From the IMG/VR virus record IMGVR_UViG_3300046516_000729, positions 1-45,267 of that record: a stretch of 45,267 nt of DNA, one strand, 5' to 3'. Position numbers and translations under genes: made by a program. The number at the start of each line of letters is the position of its first letter. Position 1 is the first letter of the stretch. The notes beneath the pieces were generated by a model, which saw only the letters and a list, made by a program, of their open reading frames with translations, ran no database searches and was not told where the DNA came from. Of the stretch, positions 25,466 through 33,708 are shown piece by piece. Source of the stretch: a virus.

Positions 25466-26500
25466 CTAATCGTAGTTCTGCCCGAGACCCGCCCACTCAC
25501 TAGGCGGCTCGGCTGCTATGGGGGCTCCCCCACCACCATTGACGGCAGGACGAAACGGCGTGCCACCTCGAGGAGCGAGCGCAGCGGGCGCAGCGGGCAG
25601 AACGCCTGCTGGAGCCGCTGGTGGCGCATTGATACGCAGACTTGCCATGACCATCGGACCGACCTCTTGAATAAGCTGATCCAACGGAATGCCTGGGTTC
25701 GCCTGCCTATACAACGACGCAATTCGTACCGCAGTCTGACGATGTTGAGGATTGTTGCGATCTAGCGCCGCATGGGCTTTGAAGAACTTCTCCTCCGCCC
25801 CTTGATTGGCGCTCGTAACAGTATTGTACTGTTTTATCATTCCCGGCACAGCTTGCGCCAGAAACTTCTGCATCGACACCTGACTCTCAAGGAACACCCT
25901 CGCGAGCAACTTCGGCACCGCTACATTGACATCAGTATCGAGGTCTCTGATGTCCTCCTCCGACAACGCGAATTTGGTCTGTGCCAAATGCGTCGTGATA
26001 GCCTCACGGTTGGCTTCAATGCCTTCCGCAATTCGCCACGGTTCAGCCGCCGACAGCGGGCGGGCTTCGCCCTCTGCTGGAGGTTGCGGCTGCGCAGCCG
26101 GAGACGGCGCTACTGGTGCCTGCGGAGCAGGTGCGACTGGCGCAGGCTGCTGAGGCTGAGGTGGCGTCACCGCCGAAGGCTGTGCGGCTTTTGTCGCCGC
26201 GTCAGCCTGAATCTCAATAAAATCCAAATCGTCCGACGATCCAAGATTACTCCAATCCGGCGCCGCAGCTTCGGGAGTCGCTGGCGCGGGCGAAGCGGCG
26301 GGAGCAGGACTACCGCTAACCCCGCCCCCGCCGTCGGTTGAGGGTGACGGACTGGCCACGGAAGAACCAGCTGGAGACGCCGTTGTGCCGCCTCCACCGC
26401 CATCACCTCCACCCCCTGACGGGGACGCACTCGGAGCGGCGCCGCCACCGTCATCGGGAGAGAACAACATCTGAGGATACCGCCATTTGAATACATACAT
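25466..26500 (-). CDS. capsid scaffolding protein
   Basis: 344 residues from ATG 26500, which has a GAGGAGG site nine bases upstream; the frame extends 16 codons further but overlaps the previous gene. Residues 1-180 are disordered and rich in Gly, Ala, Pro and Gln. The remainder is helical: HLAQTKFALSEEDIRDLDTD, ARVFLESQVSMQKFLAQAV, EKFFKAHAALDRNNPQHRQT. Position directly before the capsid gene, low complexity N-terminus and helical acidic C-terminus identify a scaffold. The C-terminus ends NYD after EWAGLGQ. Confidence 0.85.
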   Translation of the reverse strand: MYVFKWRYPQMLFSPDDGGGAAPSASPSGGGGDGGGGGTTASPAGSSVASPSPSTDGGGGVSGSPAPAASPAPATPEAAAPDWSNLGSSDDLDFIEIQADAATKAAQPSAVTPPQPQQPAPVAPAPQAPVAPSPAAQPQPPAEGEARPLSAAEPWRIAEGIEANREAITTHLAQTKFALSEEDIRDLDTDVNVAVPKLLARVFLESQVSMQKFLAQAVPGMIKQYNTVTSANQGAEEKFFKAHAALDRNNPQHRQTAVRIASLYRQANPGIPLDQLIQEVGPMVMASLRINAPPAAPAGVLPAAPAALAPRGGTPFRPAVNGGGGAPIAAEPPSEWAGLGQNYD

Positions 26501-26504
26501 GGTA

Positions 26505-26807
26505 CTATTCCTCCTCTGGCGCTGAGCGCCGAAGTTCCTGCGCCTCATTAATCTTCAGTCGAGGTATCGCGGTAGCAAGACTAAGACCAGAGAGCACACC
26601 CTTCGCAAATTCAATCTTCGTCGCTTCGAAGACATTTTCCAATGGCTTCATAATTGTGCCGTGATAATTTTGTCCGATCGTCTCGACCAGCGCAATATAC
26701 TTCGACCAACCCGGATGCGCCATTAGCGACTCAAACAGTTCCGCGACCTTACGGACTTGTATCCGCTCCTCACGCTGCTTGCGTTCAATATCGTCAATAG
26801 CATCCAT
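26505..26807 (-). CDS. hypothetical protein between portal and scaffold, helical
   Basis: 100 residues, nearly all helical and charged (IDDIERKQREERIQVRKVAELFESLM). AGAGGA precedes the ATG and overlaps the portal stop codon. Its last codons (EEE and stop) overlap the scaffold's GAGGAGG ribosome-binding site. Phages with this gene order often have a small conserved protein here, possibly a capsid-assembly factor; I do not recognise the family. Confidence 0.72.
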   Translation of the reverse strand: MDAIDDIERKQREERIQVRKVAELFESLMAHPGWSKYIALVETIGQNYHGTIMKPLENVFEATKIEFAKGVLSGLSLATAIPRLKINEAQELRRSAPEEE

Positions 26808-26822
26808 TCGACGTAAAGTCCT

Positions 26823-28775
26823 CTAATATGCTGGCGGCGGCGGGGCCATCGCGTTATTGCCACTCACCGTAGAACTATTAGCTCCGGGCAACGGCTTAGG
26901 CGCTCCCGGCGGCGGCATCGGAATAACATTTCCAGCCTGTACCTGATTGGTCATGTCCATACCTGGCGGAAGTACCTGTACCTTGAATTGGTTAATGTTT
27001 TTGAGTCCAGCCAAGCTTCCTACCCACGAAAAAATCTTAATCCAATCAAAGCCCTGAGCCACTTGCGGCGGCATCATCCGAAGATTACCCATCATGTCTT
27101 TCCAGAGATTCGCCTGCGCCGTACGGTCAATCGGAAGCGTTCCATCGACTGTCACAAAATTAAAGAACCCCATAATGATGTCCGGCGTCACATTCAGAAA
27201 ATTCGGTCCCGCCGCCGCCGCAAGGTCTCCGACGATCTTCAACTTGAGATCAGACTCGTAAAACTGTTGCGAATTTTGGACCAGCTTTTGCGAGTGACGC
27301 GAGAAACCCATTGCCGACATGTACTCGGTGTTGGTCTTGAGTCGATTTGTCCCGAAGCCCGCGGCAGTACGAATCTCGGTTGCCGTCTTACGACCGCCCG
27401 TATTGAGGACGCCCATGATCTGGTCATTTATGCCAAGCGTCCTTTCACCAAGATTGAACATCTGTTGTATGTCTGCCATATTCGTTCTGGTCACATCCGT
27501 CACAGCGACCTGATGAAAGATACTCCGAATGTCCGTCCCGAACGCCTCCGGCCGCAGCCTCCAGATGAATCCCGGCTCACCCGCCTCGACATCTTTTAGG
27601 ACTAACTTCGACGGATCAACAATGAACTGATTATTCAATGCGGCGCGCACATTATAGAAGTGACTATTAAGCAACCAGTCCATCGTATTCTGAAGGGGAG
27701 TGACAATCTCCGGTATCCCTCGCGCCTCGCGAGCGTAGCCCTCGACCTCCGGCTCGAGTATCGAGAACGGAAACTTCGCATGCATGTAACCAAGCGGCGT
27801 CGCCCCGATGATGAGAGCATAGTCCTCGGTTATCGTGAAGCACCACTTCTGCGGGAAACTCTCTGGTCCGACGCCCCAATCCTTCGGAACAAGATCGACA
27901 TAAAACTCATACGCGAAGGCCGCGGCAGGATGCCTCGCGCCTTCCTTCTGGCCAGTGGGGTCCCAGTCCGCCGTGAGCACTGCCGTGGCCCAGTCGGGCC
28001 GCTTAAGCGTCGGGGCGTTGTCATCGGAATGCCTCGTCGTCGCATGACGTTTTAGATCGTCAATGTTCGTATAATACCCTGACGAGGCGCGCCGCAACAC
28101 GTCATTCCAGAGCATCCGTTTGAGGACGAAACAAAACTCGCCATCTTGGAAGTTCTTCATCGGGACGCGTGGGTCACGCCAAAAATCAAACGGATTAATG
28201 TTGTAGACTTTATTCCCGGTGTAGCCAGTGAGTTCCACTGTTGCCTGATACAGCGACGAAGCCCCAGTCATCGGATCGGGCATCTCAACCAACTGGCCGT
28301 ACGCAATCTTCTCAACGTCCCAATACTCTCCCAGAATCCCACACCCGTACTTGCCAGAGTCGTACAGCCAAATATAATACGGCCCGAGCATCTGGCCGAC
28401 CTCAATCTGGTAGTCGATCAACGCCTCGATGGCTTGTACCTGCATCTCCGTCTCGCCGTGGCGGCCCGAGTACTGATGGATCGGCGTCCGACCAAAAAAC
28501 ACACTCGTCCAATACGTGTGGGCGGACATCAGGAGCGCGTAGCTATACGGCAGCATTATTGTCGTATACGCCGGCTTCCCCTCAAGGTCCCGCTTATTCC
28601 TCCTAACTCTATCCGCCTCCTGTTCAGGAAGATACGCCAGCGTCCGTTCCTCGGCGCGCCGCCAAATTTCTTCTTGATCCGTACGATCAGCTTTTGCCAA
28701 CTGGATACGCGACTGAATCATCGTACACAACTTCTTGTGTAGATCCGAATCTTTCGCTAATTTGAGTGTTGGCAA
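26823..28775 (-). CDS. portal protein
   Basis: About 650 residues from a TTG start at 28775: AGGAG lies eight bases upstream, and upstream in-frame sequence overlaps terminase and is not protein-like. The dodecameric ring through which DNA enters and leaves. RTDQEEIWRRAEERTLAYL and YTTIMLPYSYALLMSAHTYWTSVFFGR, then YDSGKYGCGILGEYWDVE and HAKFPFSILEPEVEGYAREARGIPEIVTPLQNTMDWL-type blocks (N- to C-terminal) match podovirus-like portals. The C-terminus is Pro/Gly-rich (NVIPMPPPGAPKPLPG). It follows large terminase with a 64-bp gap. Confidence 0.87.
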   Translation of the reverse strand: MPTLKLAKDSDLHKKLCTMIQSRIQLAKADRTDQEEIWRRAEERTLAYLPEQEADRVRRNKRDLEGKPAYTTIMLPYSYALLMSAHTYWTSVFFGRTPIHQYSGRHGETEMQVQAIEALIDYQIEVGQMLGPYYIWLYDSGKYGCGILGEYWDVEKIAYGQLVEMPDPMTGASSLYQATVELTGYTGNKVYNINPFDFWRDPRVPMKNFQDGEFCFVLKRMLWNDVLRRASSGYYTNIDDLKRHATTRHSDDNAPTLKRPDWATAVLTADWDPTGQKEGARHPAAAFAYEFYVDLVPKDWGVGPESFPQKWCFTITEDYALIIGATPLGYMHAKFPFSILEPEVEGYAREARGIPEIVTPLQNTMDWLLNSHFYNVRAALNNQFIVDPSKLVLKDVEAGEPGFIWRLRPEAFGTDIRSIFHQVAVTDVTRTNMADIQQMFNLGERTLGINDQIMGVLNTGGRKTATEIRTAAGFGTNRLKTNTEYMSAMGFSRHSQKLVQNSQQFYESDLKLKIVGDLAAAAGPNFLNVTPDIIMGFFNFVTVDGTLPIDRTAQANLWKDMMGNLRMMPPQVAQGFDWIKIFSWVGSLAGLKNINQFKVQVLPPGMDMTNQVQAGNVIPMPPPGAPKPLPGANSSTVSGNNAMAPPPPAY

Positions 28776-28839
28776 ATCACAAACTCCTAAGCATGAATGG
28801 GACGGGCGAGGCAGAATTGGGGGCTGGACACCCGTCCCA

Positions 28840-30354
28840 CTATGGAGCCCCACGGATAACATGGAGTGGTTCCACATCCGCAAATGTGGACGAATCTTCG
28901 CCGCCTGCCGCGTATGGGTTGATAAGGGCCCCAAGCGCAATACTTGCGGCGTCCAACTCATCGTCATGGTCCACAGACGGATACGTATCAAACTGACTAA
29001 TGAACGGCGTATCCTCGGGACGAACGAACAAATGCCCGTGACTAGCTTGTGGCGCCAACGTCGCGAGTATCCTCGCGTATTTGTTCCCACCAATAAACGG
29101 CACGACAACAAAATACTGTCGCCTTCTGGCCATTTCCTTCTCGAGCAGCCACTTGAGGGTCCTCTGATATGCGACGGACTCTACCACGACGCTTACGACC
29201 CGATACTTCATGGCGAGTTCAAACACATTCACTATCGTCCAGTCCGGCGACTCGCCCCGAACCGAACGTCGTTCTTGGAGATAATAGTTGTCGCCGCGGC
29301 GTCCCCACACATGGATGCATTCGAAGTCGTCTCCCACAAATCCCTTTTCAATTTGCTTCTCAGACGGCGGCGGCGTCGGATCGACAGACAACACATTGAC
29401 CGCGCCCTTGATCGGGCCTTCGTCAGTGAAGTAATTCAACCACTCCGAGCGGAATGCCGCAAGCTCTGGCGAGGTCAGTCGAAGTTCCATTTCCCGCGAG
29501 AACACACTCAGCTTGTTAATCGCTATGGCGGCGCGTTTTTCGTTCCTGAGATCCGCTGTAGGGTATCGTTCTGGCCAGACCGACTCTTGATGGTCCACAG
29601 CGACGTCAGCCGTCTCACGCGTCCAACAGCCAACCTCGATGGTCTTCCACGTAGGATCACCACGAGCCACAGACGATACGTCTTCACGATGCTGTGGAGT
29701 CACGAGCATAGACATCTTTGCGTTCGGATCGTCGACCACCGGAGCAAGTGACTTTTTGAGCGCCCCGTGAACCAAGTCACTCACTTTTTCCCTCTGCTCG
29801 TGTGTGGCGCAGTTCTCGTCAGTCAAAATATCATCGAGCACTATATAGTCGGGCCGATAATCGTCGAAGTTGATGCCTCGAATATTTCCGGTGATTCCCA
29901 CGAAGAGACACCAAATATTCGTCTTAAGGGTGTCGTGCCAGACTTCAAATTCAATATCGGTCCATTTGCGGCCAGGACTAAGAGCGAACGTCTGGCTCCA
30001 GAGTTTATTTCGCTCGACGTTATTACGGAGCCAAGCTCCAGACCTAGCAGCCGCGCCCTCTGATGCGCCAACATAGAGGATTGTTTTTGACACTCCATAG
30101 GCAATCCGTTTGGAAGTGTTAACTCGAGCGATAGTTGTCTTTGCGCCTCCTCGGAAAATTCGCTGATTGGAGTATCGGACAGAGGGATCATTGAGGTCAC
30201 GCCAAATATCCTTCTGGAACGCCGGAGATGGCTGACGGAACGTGTTCGGAAAAAATGTTCGCGCGTAGATGTCATTATCCACGCCCCCGAGTTTGACGGC
30301 TTCTTGTATAGTGAGTTTTACCTTGGGGGTCGTCAGAGGCGTCAGATCTTCCAT
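28840..30354 (-). CDS. terminase large subunit (TerL)
   Basis: 504 residues; packaging motor ATPase plus headful nuclease. ATPase: Walker A-like RGGAKTT (68-74), Walker B YIVLDDI (Asp174, Asp175; Asp replaces the usual Glu). Nuclease: first metal Asp325 in LSVDPTPP, Glu392 in VVVESV, and the acidic DHDDELDAA (about 462-470). It overlaps the PD-(D/E)XK nuclease gene upstream by 13 nt, with AGAGG before the ATG. Packaging mode cannot be read from sequence; the circularly closed assembly would fit either headful packaging or lost terminal repeats. Confidence 0.94.
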   Translation of the reverse strand: MEDLTPLTTPKVKLTIQEAVKLGGVDNDIYARTFFPNTFRQPSPAFQKDIWRDLNDPSVRYSNQRIFRGGAKTTIARVNTSKRIAYGVSKTILYVGASEGAAARSGAWLRNNVERNKLWSQTFALSPGRKWTDIEFEVWHDTLKTNIWCLFVGITGNIRGINFDDYRPDYIVLDDILTDENCATHEQREKVSDLVHGALKKSLAPVVDDPNAKMSMLVTPQHREDVSSVARGDPTWKTIEVGCWTRETADVAVDHQESVWPERYPTADLRNEKRAAIAINKLSVFSREMELRLTSPELAAFRSEWLNYFTDEGPIKGAVNVLSVDPTPPPSEKQIEKGFVGDDFECIHVWGRRGDNYYLQERRSVRGESPDWTIVNVFELAMKYRVVSVVVESVAYQRTLKWLLEKEMARRRQYFVVVPFIGGNKYARILATLAPQASHGHLFVRPEDTPFISQFDTYPSVDHDDELDAASIALGALINPYAAGGEDSSTFADVEPLHVIRGAP

Positions 30355-30866
30355 CGAAGGACCTCTAATGGCGCCCGTCCCGCGCGATGGAGTGAGTCAA
30401 TCAACTCGTGAGGGCCTGGAAGGACTATCGCCGGATCATACGAGCGACAAATCTCGACCGTCCGCACGCGCCGCCGAGGTTCAAGAACTCGGACCAACGC
30501 GGCATATCGGAGCACCAACTGCTCCCACACGAGTTCGGTATGCGCGAGTTTAACTTCAATAACGATGATCTCGTCCTTAAGCCACAGTATTCCGTCGGGT
30601 ATCGCGGCCCGACGAGAGTCTCGAACTCTATACCGAATGATGGGCGACGGTGTATATCCAACGGTATATATCGCGGCGAGAACATCATGGACCCGTCTCT
30701 CATAATCTAGTCCTAGTTTCTTTACTCCACTCAATCGACGAGCTTTGTGTGGCGGATCATCGGACCACCGAACATCGTGGACGAGTGGCATTTGCGGGGG
30801 CCCGGTGAGGGGCTTGTAGCGACGTTTCGACGTGACAGTAAAGACGTCCGAATCGAACACCGTCAC
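30342..30866 (-). CDS. PD-(D/E)XK nuclease-like protein between TerS and TerL
   Basis: 174 residues from a GTG start that overlaps the TerS stop (GTGA). The core DYERRVHDVL (Glu56), AIPDGILWLKDEIIVIEVKL (Asp91, Glu104, Lys106) is a clear PD-(D/E)XK nuclease signature with the usual helix-strand-strand spacing. Residues 1-45 are basic and Pro-rich. Placed between the terminase subunits it may cut or trim DNA during packaging or act as a resolvase; no phage precedent is assigned here by name. The signature is seen; the role is inference. Confidence 0.8.
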   Translation of the reverse strand: MTVFDSDVFTVTSKRRYKPLTGPPQMPLVHDVRWSDDPPHKARRLSGVKKLGLDYERRVHDVLAAIYTVGYTPSPIIRYRVRDSRRAAIPDGILWLKDEIIVIEVKLAHTELVWEQLVLRYAALVRVLEPRRRVRTVEICRSYDPAIVLPGPHELIDSLHRAGRAPLEVLRWKI

Positions 30867-31495
30867 GGGTCGATACTCTTGAAGGTTTCGACCGACTCTT
30901 CACTGTCGGGCTCCGGCCCAAGAGCCGAGGACTCGGGCGAATTAACGGCGGATGGCCCCATTCCCGGCGTCACGTCGATGAGCTTCTCCTGATTGCGCCG
31001 CAAGGCAGCGCGGGCCACTTCGAGGTCATCTAAAGAAACGGCAACGTGGACCGTAGAGGGTTGACCCACGTTGACCGTCACCCCGGCACCGGGAGGCGTG
31101 GCGCCGTAGCCGAGGTTTTTGAGAGACGAGTCGGTGATACGTTGGAGCATTTCCAAGGGGATCGTATCACGTTTCTTGTCCAGGACCTCGAGCATATAAT
31201 CGAGAGATTTGTCGGAGACTTTGAACAATTTGTCCCTGACTGTCTCGTCGAGCTTCTCGGCGTGTACGTTACGACGTTGGCGATAATACGCCTTGAAGGC
31301 GTCAGTGTTGATGATGGTCGAGATCGTTGCCGGGGCGCGGCCGAAGTGGGCGGCGATGTCGTTTTGTGTCGCCGAGGGGTGAGCTACCATGAAGTCGGCG
31401 AGGGACTCGTACCACCAGCGCATTTTGCGGGTGGATTTGCGGAACTCGTGGATGCTGCCACCCGAGGCGGCGATTGCGGCTTCTGTGGTGCTCAT
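30863..31495 (-). CDS. terminase small subunit (TerS)
   Basis: 210 residues. A helix-turn-helix at about 33-60 (ATQNDIAAHFGRAPATISTIINTDAFKAY) is typical of DNA-recognising TerS. A helical oligomerisation region follows (LDETVRDKLFKVSDKSLDYMLEVLDKK), then a beta strand TVNVGQPSTVHVAV and an acidic tail. No clear ribosome-binding site precedes ATG 31495; an internal ATG at 31423 is an alternative. It heads the packaging operon with a 10-bp stem-loop 25 bases upstream. Confidence 0.85.
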   Translation of the reverse strand: MSTTEAAIAASGGSIHEFRKSTRKMRWWYESLADFMVAHPSATQNDIAAHFGRAPATISTIINTDAFKAYYRQRRNVHAEKLDETVRDKLFKVSDKSLDYMLEVLDKKRDTIPLEMLQRITDSSLKNLGYGATPPGAGVTVNVGQPSTVHVAVSLDDLEVARAALRRNQEKLIDVTPGMGPSAVNSPESSALGPEPDSEESVETFKSIDP

Positions 31496-31520
31496 GTGGG
31501 GAGAGTAGCGACGTTCGGAT

Positions 31521-31544
31521 TTATGCGCCCGGTGGGGCGCATAA
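31521..31544 (-). promoter_or_regulatory. 10-bp perfect stem-loop upstream of TerS
   Basis: TTATGCGCCC and GGGCGCATAA around GGTG. The adjacent 31545-31556 (TGGGCAGTTAAC) is a half copy of the dispersed GGGC(A/G)GTTAA element. No T-run follows on the minus strand, so a leader or operator function is more likely than termination. Confidence 0.6.
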
Positions 31545-31656
31545 ATGGGCAGTTAACTTACGACCTCTTCGCGCGTCGGGAACGGGCATCAAAAAAAAGC
31601 GCGAGGCCCCCATGCCGGGGGTAGTACGGCGGTCCGATAGCTGGCAACGCAGGCAT

Positions 31657-31686
31657 AAAAAAAGACTGCGGCAAAATGCCGCAGTC
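31657..31686 (-). terminator. rho-independent terminator of the 184-aa gene
   Basis: On the minus strand a 10-bp perfect stem GACTGCGGCA/TGCCGCAGTC with a 3-nt loop is followed at once by seven T residues. It lies about 50 bases past the stop of the 31739-32293 gene. A second GC stem (31611-31625) with an eight-T tract further downstream may be a backup. TerS and later genes therefore probably have their own promoter or depend on readthrough. Confidence 0.9.
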
Positions 31687-31738
31687 CCAAGTCTCTTGAC
31701 TTTACAGGCTGCCCCGGTGGGGGCTGCCTGTACTGGTG

Positions 31739-32293
31739 TCACACCAGCGCGTCGATCGCTGCGCCAGTCTTGCCAGCGCGCTTGCGGTATTCCGCCTTGA
31801 TGGCATCATTCGAGAGAACCTTACGAATGTAACCATCCTCGGACTCCAGCCGCGCAGTGTAGTCCGCCACGGTTCCCTTTGCCTGACTGCCAAGCATTTC
31901 AACAAGTACCTGCGCCAGCAGGGCCTTGTCAGTTCGGGAACCGCCGCCGCCTTCGGCTTTCTCGCGCCAAATGCCCTTCGTCAGGTTTTCGAAAACCTCA
32001 TCAATGGCTTCCATCTGGGCAGTCGTATCGCCGCCCTCGCCGTTGCGAATGCGCGATGCCTCATTAGTCGCCTTTGTCTTAGCCCCGAACAGCGCCAACA
32101 TAGTCAACGCCGTGCCGGGCTGCGCGCCCGGTATCAGGTACTCAAACACATTGCCCGACTTACGATCAGTGTAACGAATTCCCGTCGCCGTAAGCATATC
32201 AGTGTGCGGGCCTTTGGACTCCGCGATCAACTCGTGCTTGGCAACAGATTCCCGCTTATCGGCGGGCGCAGCAGTCGTGGTGATATCTGACAT
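31739..32293 (-). CDS. hypothetical protein, first gene of the leftward block
   Basis: 184 residues from ATG 32293 with GGAG eight bases upstream; longer in-frame starts are rejected because their residues are not protein-like. Not recognised. It is soluble and helical, with an alpha/beta start (GIRYTDRKSGNVFEYLI), helix LTMLALFGAKTKATNEASRI, a Gly/Ser patch (AEGGGGSRTD) and a basic end (AEYRKRAGKTG). It is monocistronic with a strong terminator next to the control region, so it may be expressed separately from the packaging genes, for instance as a regulator or DNA-binding protein. Confidence 0.78.
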   Translation of the reverse strand: MSDITTTAAPADKRESVAKHELIAESKGPHTDMLTATGIRYTDRKSGNVFEYLIPGAQPGTALTMLALFGAKTKATNEASRIRNGEGGDTTAQMEAIDEVFENLTKGIWREKAEGGGGSRTDKALLAQVLVEMLGSQAKGTVADYTARLESEDGYIRKVLSNDAIKAEYRKRAGKTGAAIDALV

Positions 32294-32402
32294 TATAGAA
32301 CTCCGTGTGAAACGCGGCGCAATCCGCCGCAACCCCAATATAGCGCGGCGCAAGCCGAATACAAGCCACCACCACAAAATAATTTGCGACTCGGCCTTTA
32401 GG

Positions 32403-32423
32403 TGTGGGCGGTTAACGCCCACA
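32403..32423 (-). repeat. stem-loop with GGGCGGTTAA core
   Basis: TGTGGGCG and CGCCCACA (8 bp) enclose GTTAA. It resembles the dispersed GGGCGGTTAA hairpins but with a shorter loop, and lies 110 bases upstream of the 184-residue gene. Confidence 0.55.
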
Positions 32424-32435
32424 GCCGCGCCCGCC

Positions 32436-32456
32436 CTAGCGCCAAACTGGCGCTAG
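32436..32456. repeat. 9-bp perfect hairpin CTAGCGCCA
   Basis: CTAGCGCCA, loop AAC, TGGCGCTAG. Strong stem with no T-run on either side; function unknown, likely leader structure or transcription block between the array and the leftward gene. Confidence 0.6.
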
Positions 32457-32544
32457 ACCGCCCCTACGATGCCCACAAACGGCGCGTGGCGCGTTTGGAG
32501 TCCAAAAGCGCCGCATAGGCGGGCCCGCAAACCGCAGTCCATAC

Positions 32545-32595
32545 GTTCTCTCATACGGTGCCCCCATACGCTAACCCCATACGGTGCCCCCATAC
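32545..32595 (-). repeat. left array of 13-bp repeats
   Basis: Read on the minus strand: GTATGGGGGCACC (32583-32595), GTATGGGGTTAGC (32570-32582), GTATGGGGGCACC (32557-32569), then GTATGAGAGAAC. The unit order and even the closing GAGAAC-type unit mirror the right array. Confidence 0.88.
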
Positions 32596-32760
32596 ATGCC
32601 CCCGCCCCAGAATCGCGACTCGCCTGACCCCCCCCCCGCCGGTGCCGCCGCCCCGCCACTCGTGACGTCAGGGACCACGTGACGTCCCTCTACTCTACGA
32701 CCTCTCATTTTTTTTACTTCTATAGTAGTAGAGAAGACAGTACACACGACGTCCCGACAA

Positions 32761-32790
32761 GGGGCGCTTAATAGCCCTATTAACCGCCCC
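32761..32790. repeat. GGGGCGCTTAAT hairpin, copy 3
   Basis: Arms GGGGCGCTTAAT (32761-32772) and ATTAACCGCCCC (32779-32790), one mismatch, 6-nt loop. It lies between the two repeat arrays in the control region. Confidence 0.8.
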
Positions 32791-32834
32791 GCCCCGCCGC
32801 CCTGACTCGCCCGCAAAAATCACGTCGGGGGCAA

Positions 32835-32885
32835 GTACGGGGGCATCGTACGGGGTCACCGTACGGGGGCACCGTACGAGAACTC
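32835..32885 (+). repeat. right array of 13-bp repeats
   Basis: GTACGGGGGCATC (32835-32847), GTACGGGGTCACC (32848-32860), GTACGGGGGCACC (32861-32873), then GTACGAGAACTC. Junctions form the 8-bp palindrome CCGTACGG. It is the inverted counterpart of 32545-32595, with 239 bp between the inner edges. Confidence 0.88.
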
Positions 32886-32956
32886 CCAACAACAAATGCT
32901 GCGCCGCAACAAATTACATGCGACACTTTGCCGCACCATATCGCGTACCTGCCCCC

Positions 32957-32985
32957 TTGCAATACCTTTGCCCCATCCTTATCCT
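32957..32985 (+). promoter_or_regulatory. sigma70-like promoter candidate for the rightward block
   Basis: TTGCAA (32957-32962), 17-bp spacer, TATCCT (32980-32985); four of six matches in each box. It would start transcription near 32992, about 50 bases before the vWA gene. It lies 70 bases beyond the right repeat array, so a protein bound to the array could reach it. Confidence 0.5.
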
Positions 32986-33043
32986 ATCAGGTGGCCCCGC
33001 ATTCCGCGGGCAACTACCGACGTCCAACACGGAAACCTCCCAA

Positions 33044-33706
33044 ATGTCACAACTCGCACACCGCACCGGAACCCTACAAGCCCCGCAACTCGACTACTTC
33101 CTGATCGACGGCTCTGGCTCTATGCAAACTAAATGGTGGGACTCAATGGCCGCCCTCGATGGCTTCAGCGACGTATTGAAGTCCCAAAACATCGCCTCCC
33201 ACGGCATCGTCACAGTATTCGACTCCTTCGATCTTGCCAGCGTCCAGCGTGACGGACTAATAGGAGATTGGCAAACCTTCTCCGCCGACCCCCTAGCCGC
33301 CCACTGGGGCTCCACGCCCCTATACGACGCCATCAACCTGATGGGCCGCGAACTACGCGAACTCAATCCGTCCCGCTGTAGTATCGTCATAGTGACCGAC
33401 GGCGACGAAAACGGCTCCCGTCACACCGACCACTCTCAGGCCCGTGCCATTTTAGATTGGTGCCGTGCTCAAGGCTGGCAAGTGACCTTCCTCGGCGCCG
33501 ACTTCAACAACTCCCGCCAAGCGAAGCTATTAGGCGCAACCGAACAGAACTCCCTCGGCGTCCAAGCCCAACGCCTCATCGACGCCGGAAAGGTCCTCGG
33601 CCAAAAACGCGCCCGCAACGCCCTATACGGCGACGACATCAGCTTCACCGACGACGAAAAACGCGACTTCGGCGGGTACCTGACCGACGGCACCAACGGA
33701 AAATAA
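33044..33706 (+). CDS. von Willebrand factor A (vWA) domain protein
   Basis: 220 residues, first gene of the rightward block. The metal-ion-dependent adhesion site is complete: DGSGSM (Asp22, Ser24, Ser26), GSTPLYDAI (Thr91), and VTDGDENG (Asp119). It is a single-domain, cytoplasmic-type vWA without signal peptide. ATG 33044 was chosen because the similarity starts there; upstream in-frame codons are not protein-like, though the ribosome-binding site (ACGGAA) is weak. vWA proteins usually mediate metal-dependent protein binding, often with AAA+ partners; none is adjacent, so a host target is possible (inference). Confidence 0.9.
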   Translation: MSQLAHRTGTLQAPQLDYFLIDGSGSMQTKWWDSMAALDGFSDVLKSQNIASHGIVTVFDSFDLASVQRDGLIGDWQTFSADPLAAHWGSTPLYDAINLMGRELRELNPSRCSIVIVTDGDENGSRHTDHSQARAILDWCRAQGWQVTFLGADFNNSRQAKLLGATEQNSLGVQAQRLIDAGKVLGQKRARNALYGDDISFTDDEKRDFGGYLTDGTNGK

Positions 33707-33708
33707 TA

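Larger units (their letters stand above)
32294..33043. promoter_or_regulatory. divergent non-coding control region, possible origin
   Basis: 750 bp without a convincing gene between the two divergent blocks. It contains stem-loops at 32403-32423 and 32436-32456, a left array of 13-bp repeats (32545-32595), a run of ten C (32628-32637), an AT-rich centre with eight T (32708-32715), a GGGCGCTTAAT hairpin (32761-32790), a mirrored right array (32835-32885) and a rightward promoter candidate (32957-32985). The symmetric plan around an AT-rich centre is what an origin or a bidirectional promoter switch would look like; which one it is cannot be decided from sequence. Confidence 0.75.

Noticed and set aside
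32545-32885. CRISPR array
   Set aside because: Repeats are 13 bp, directly abutting, without unique spacers.
32571-32962. Several short minus-strand frames in the control region
   Set aside because: They are made of the repeat arrays and C/G runs, lack ribosome-binding sites and overlap one another.
32918-33043. N-terminal extension of the vWA protein (42 more codons in frame)
   Set aside because: The extension overlaps the promoter candidate and is not protein-like; vWA similarity begins after ATG 33044.
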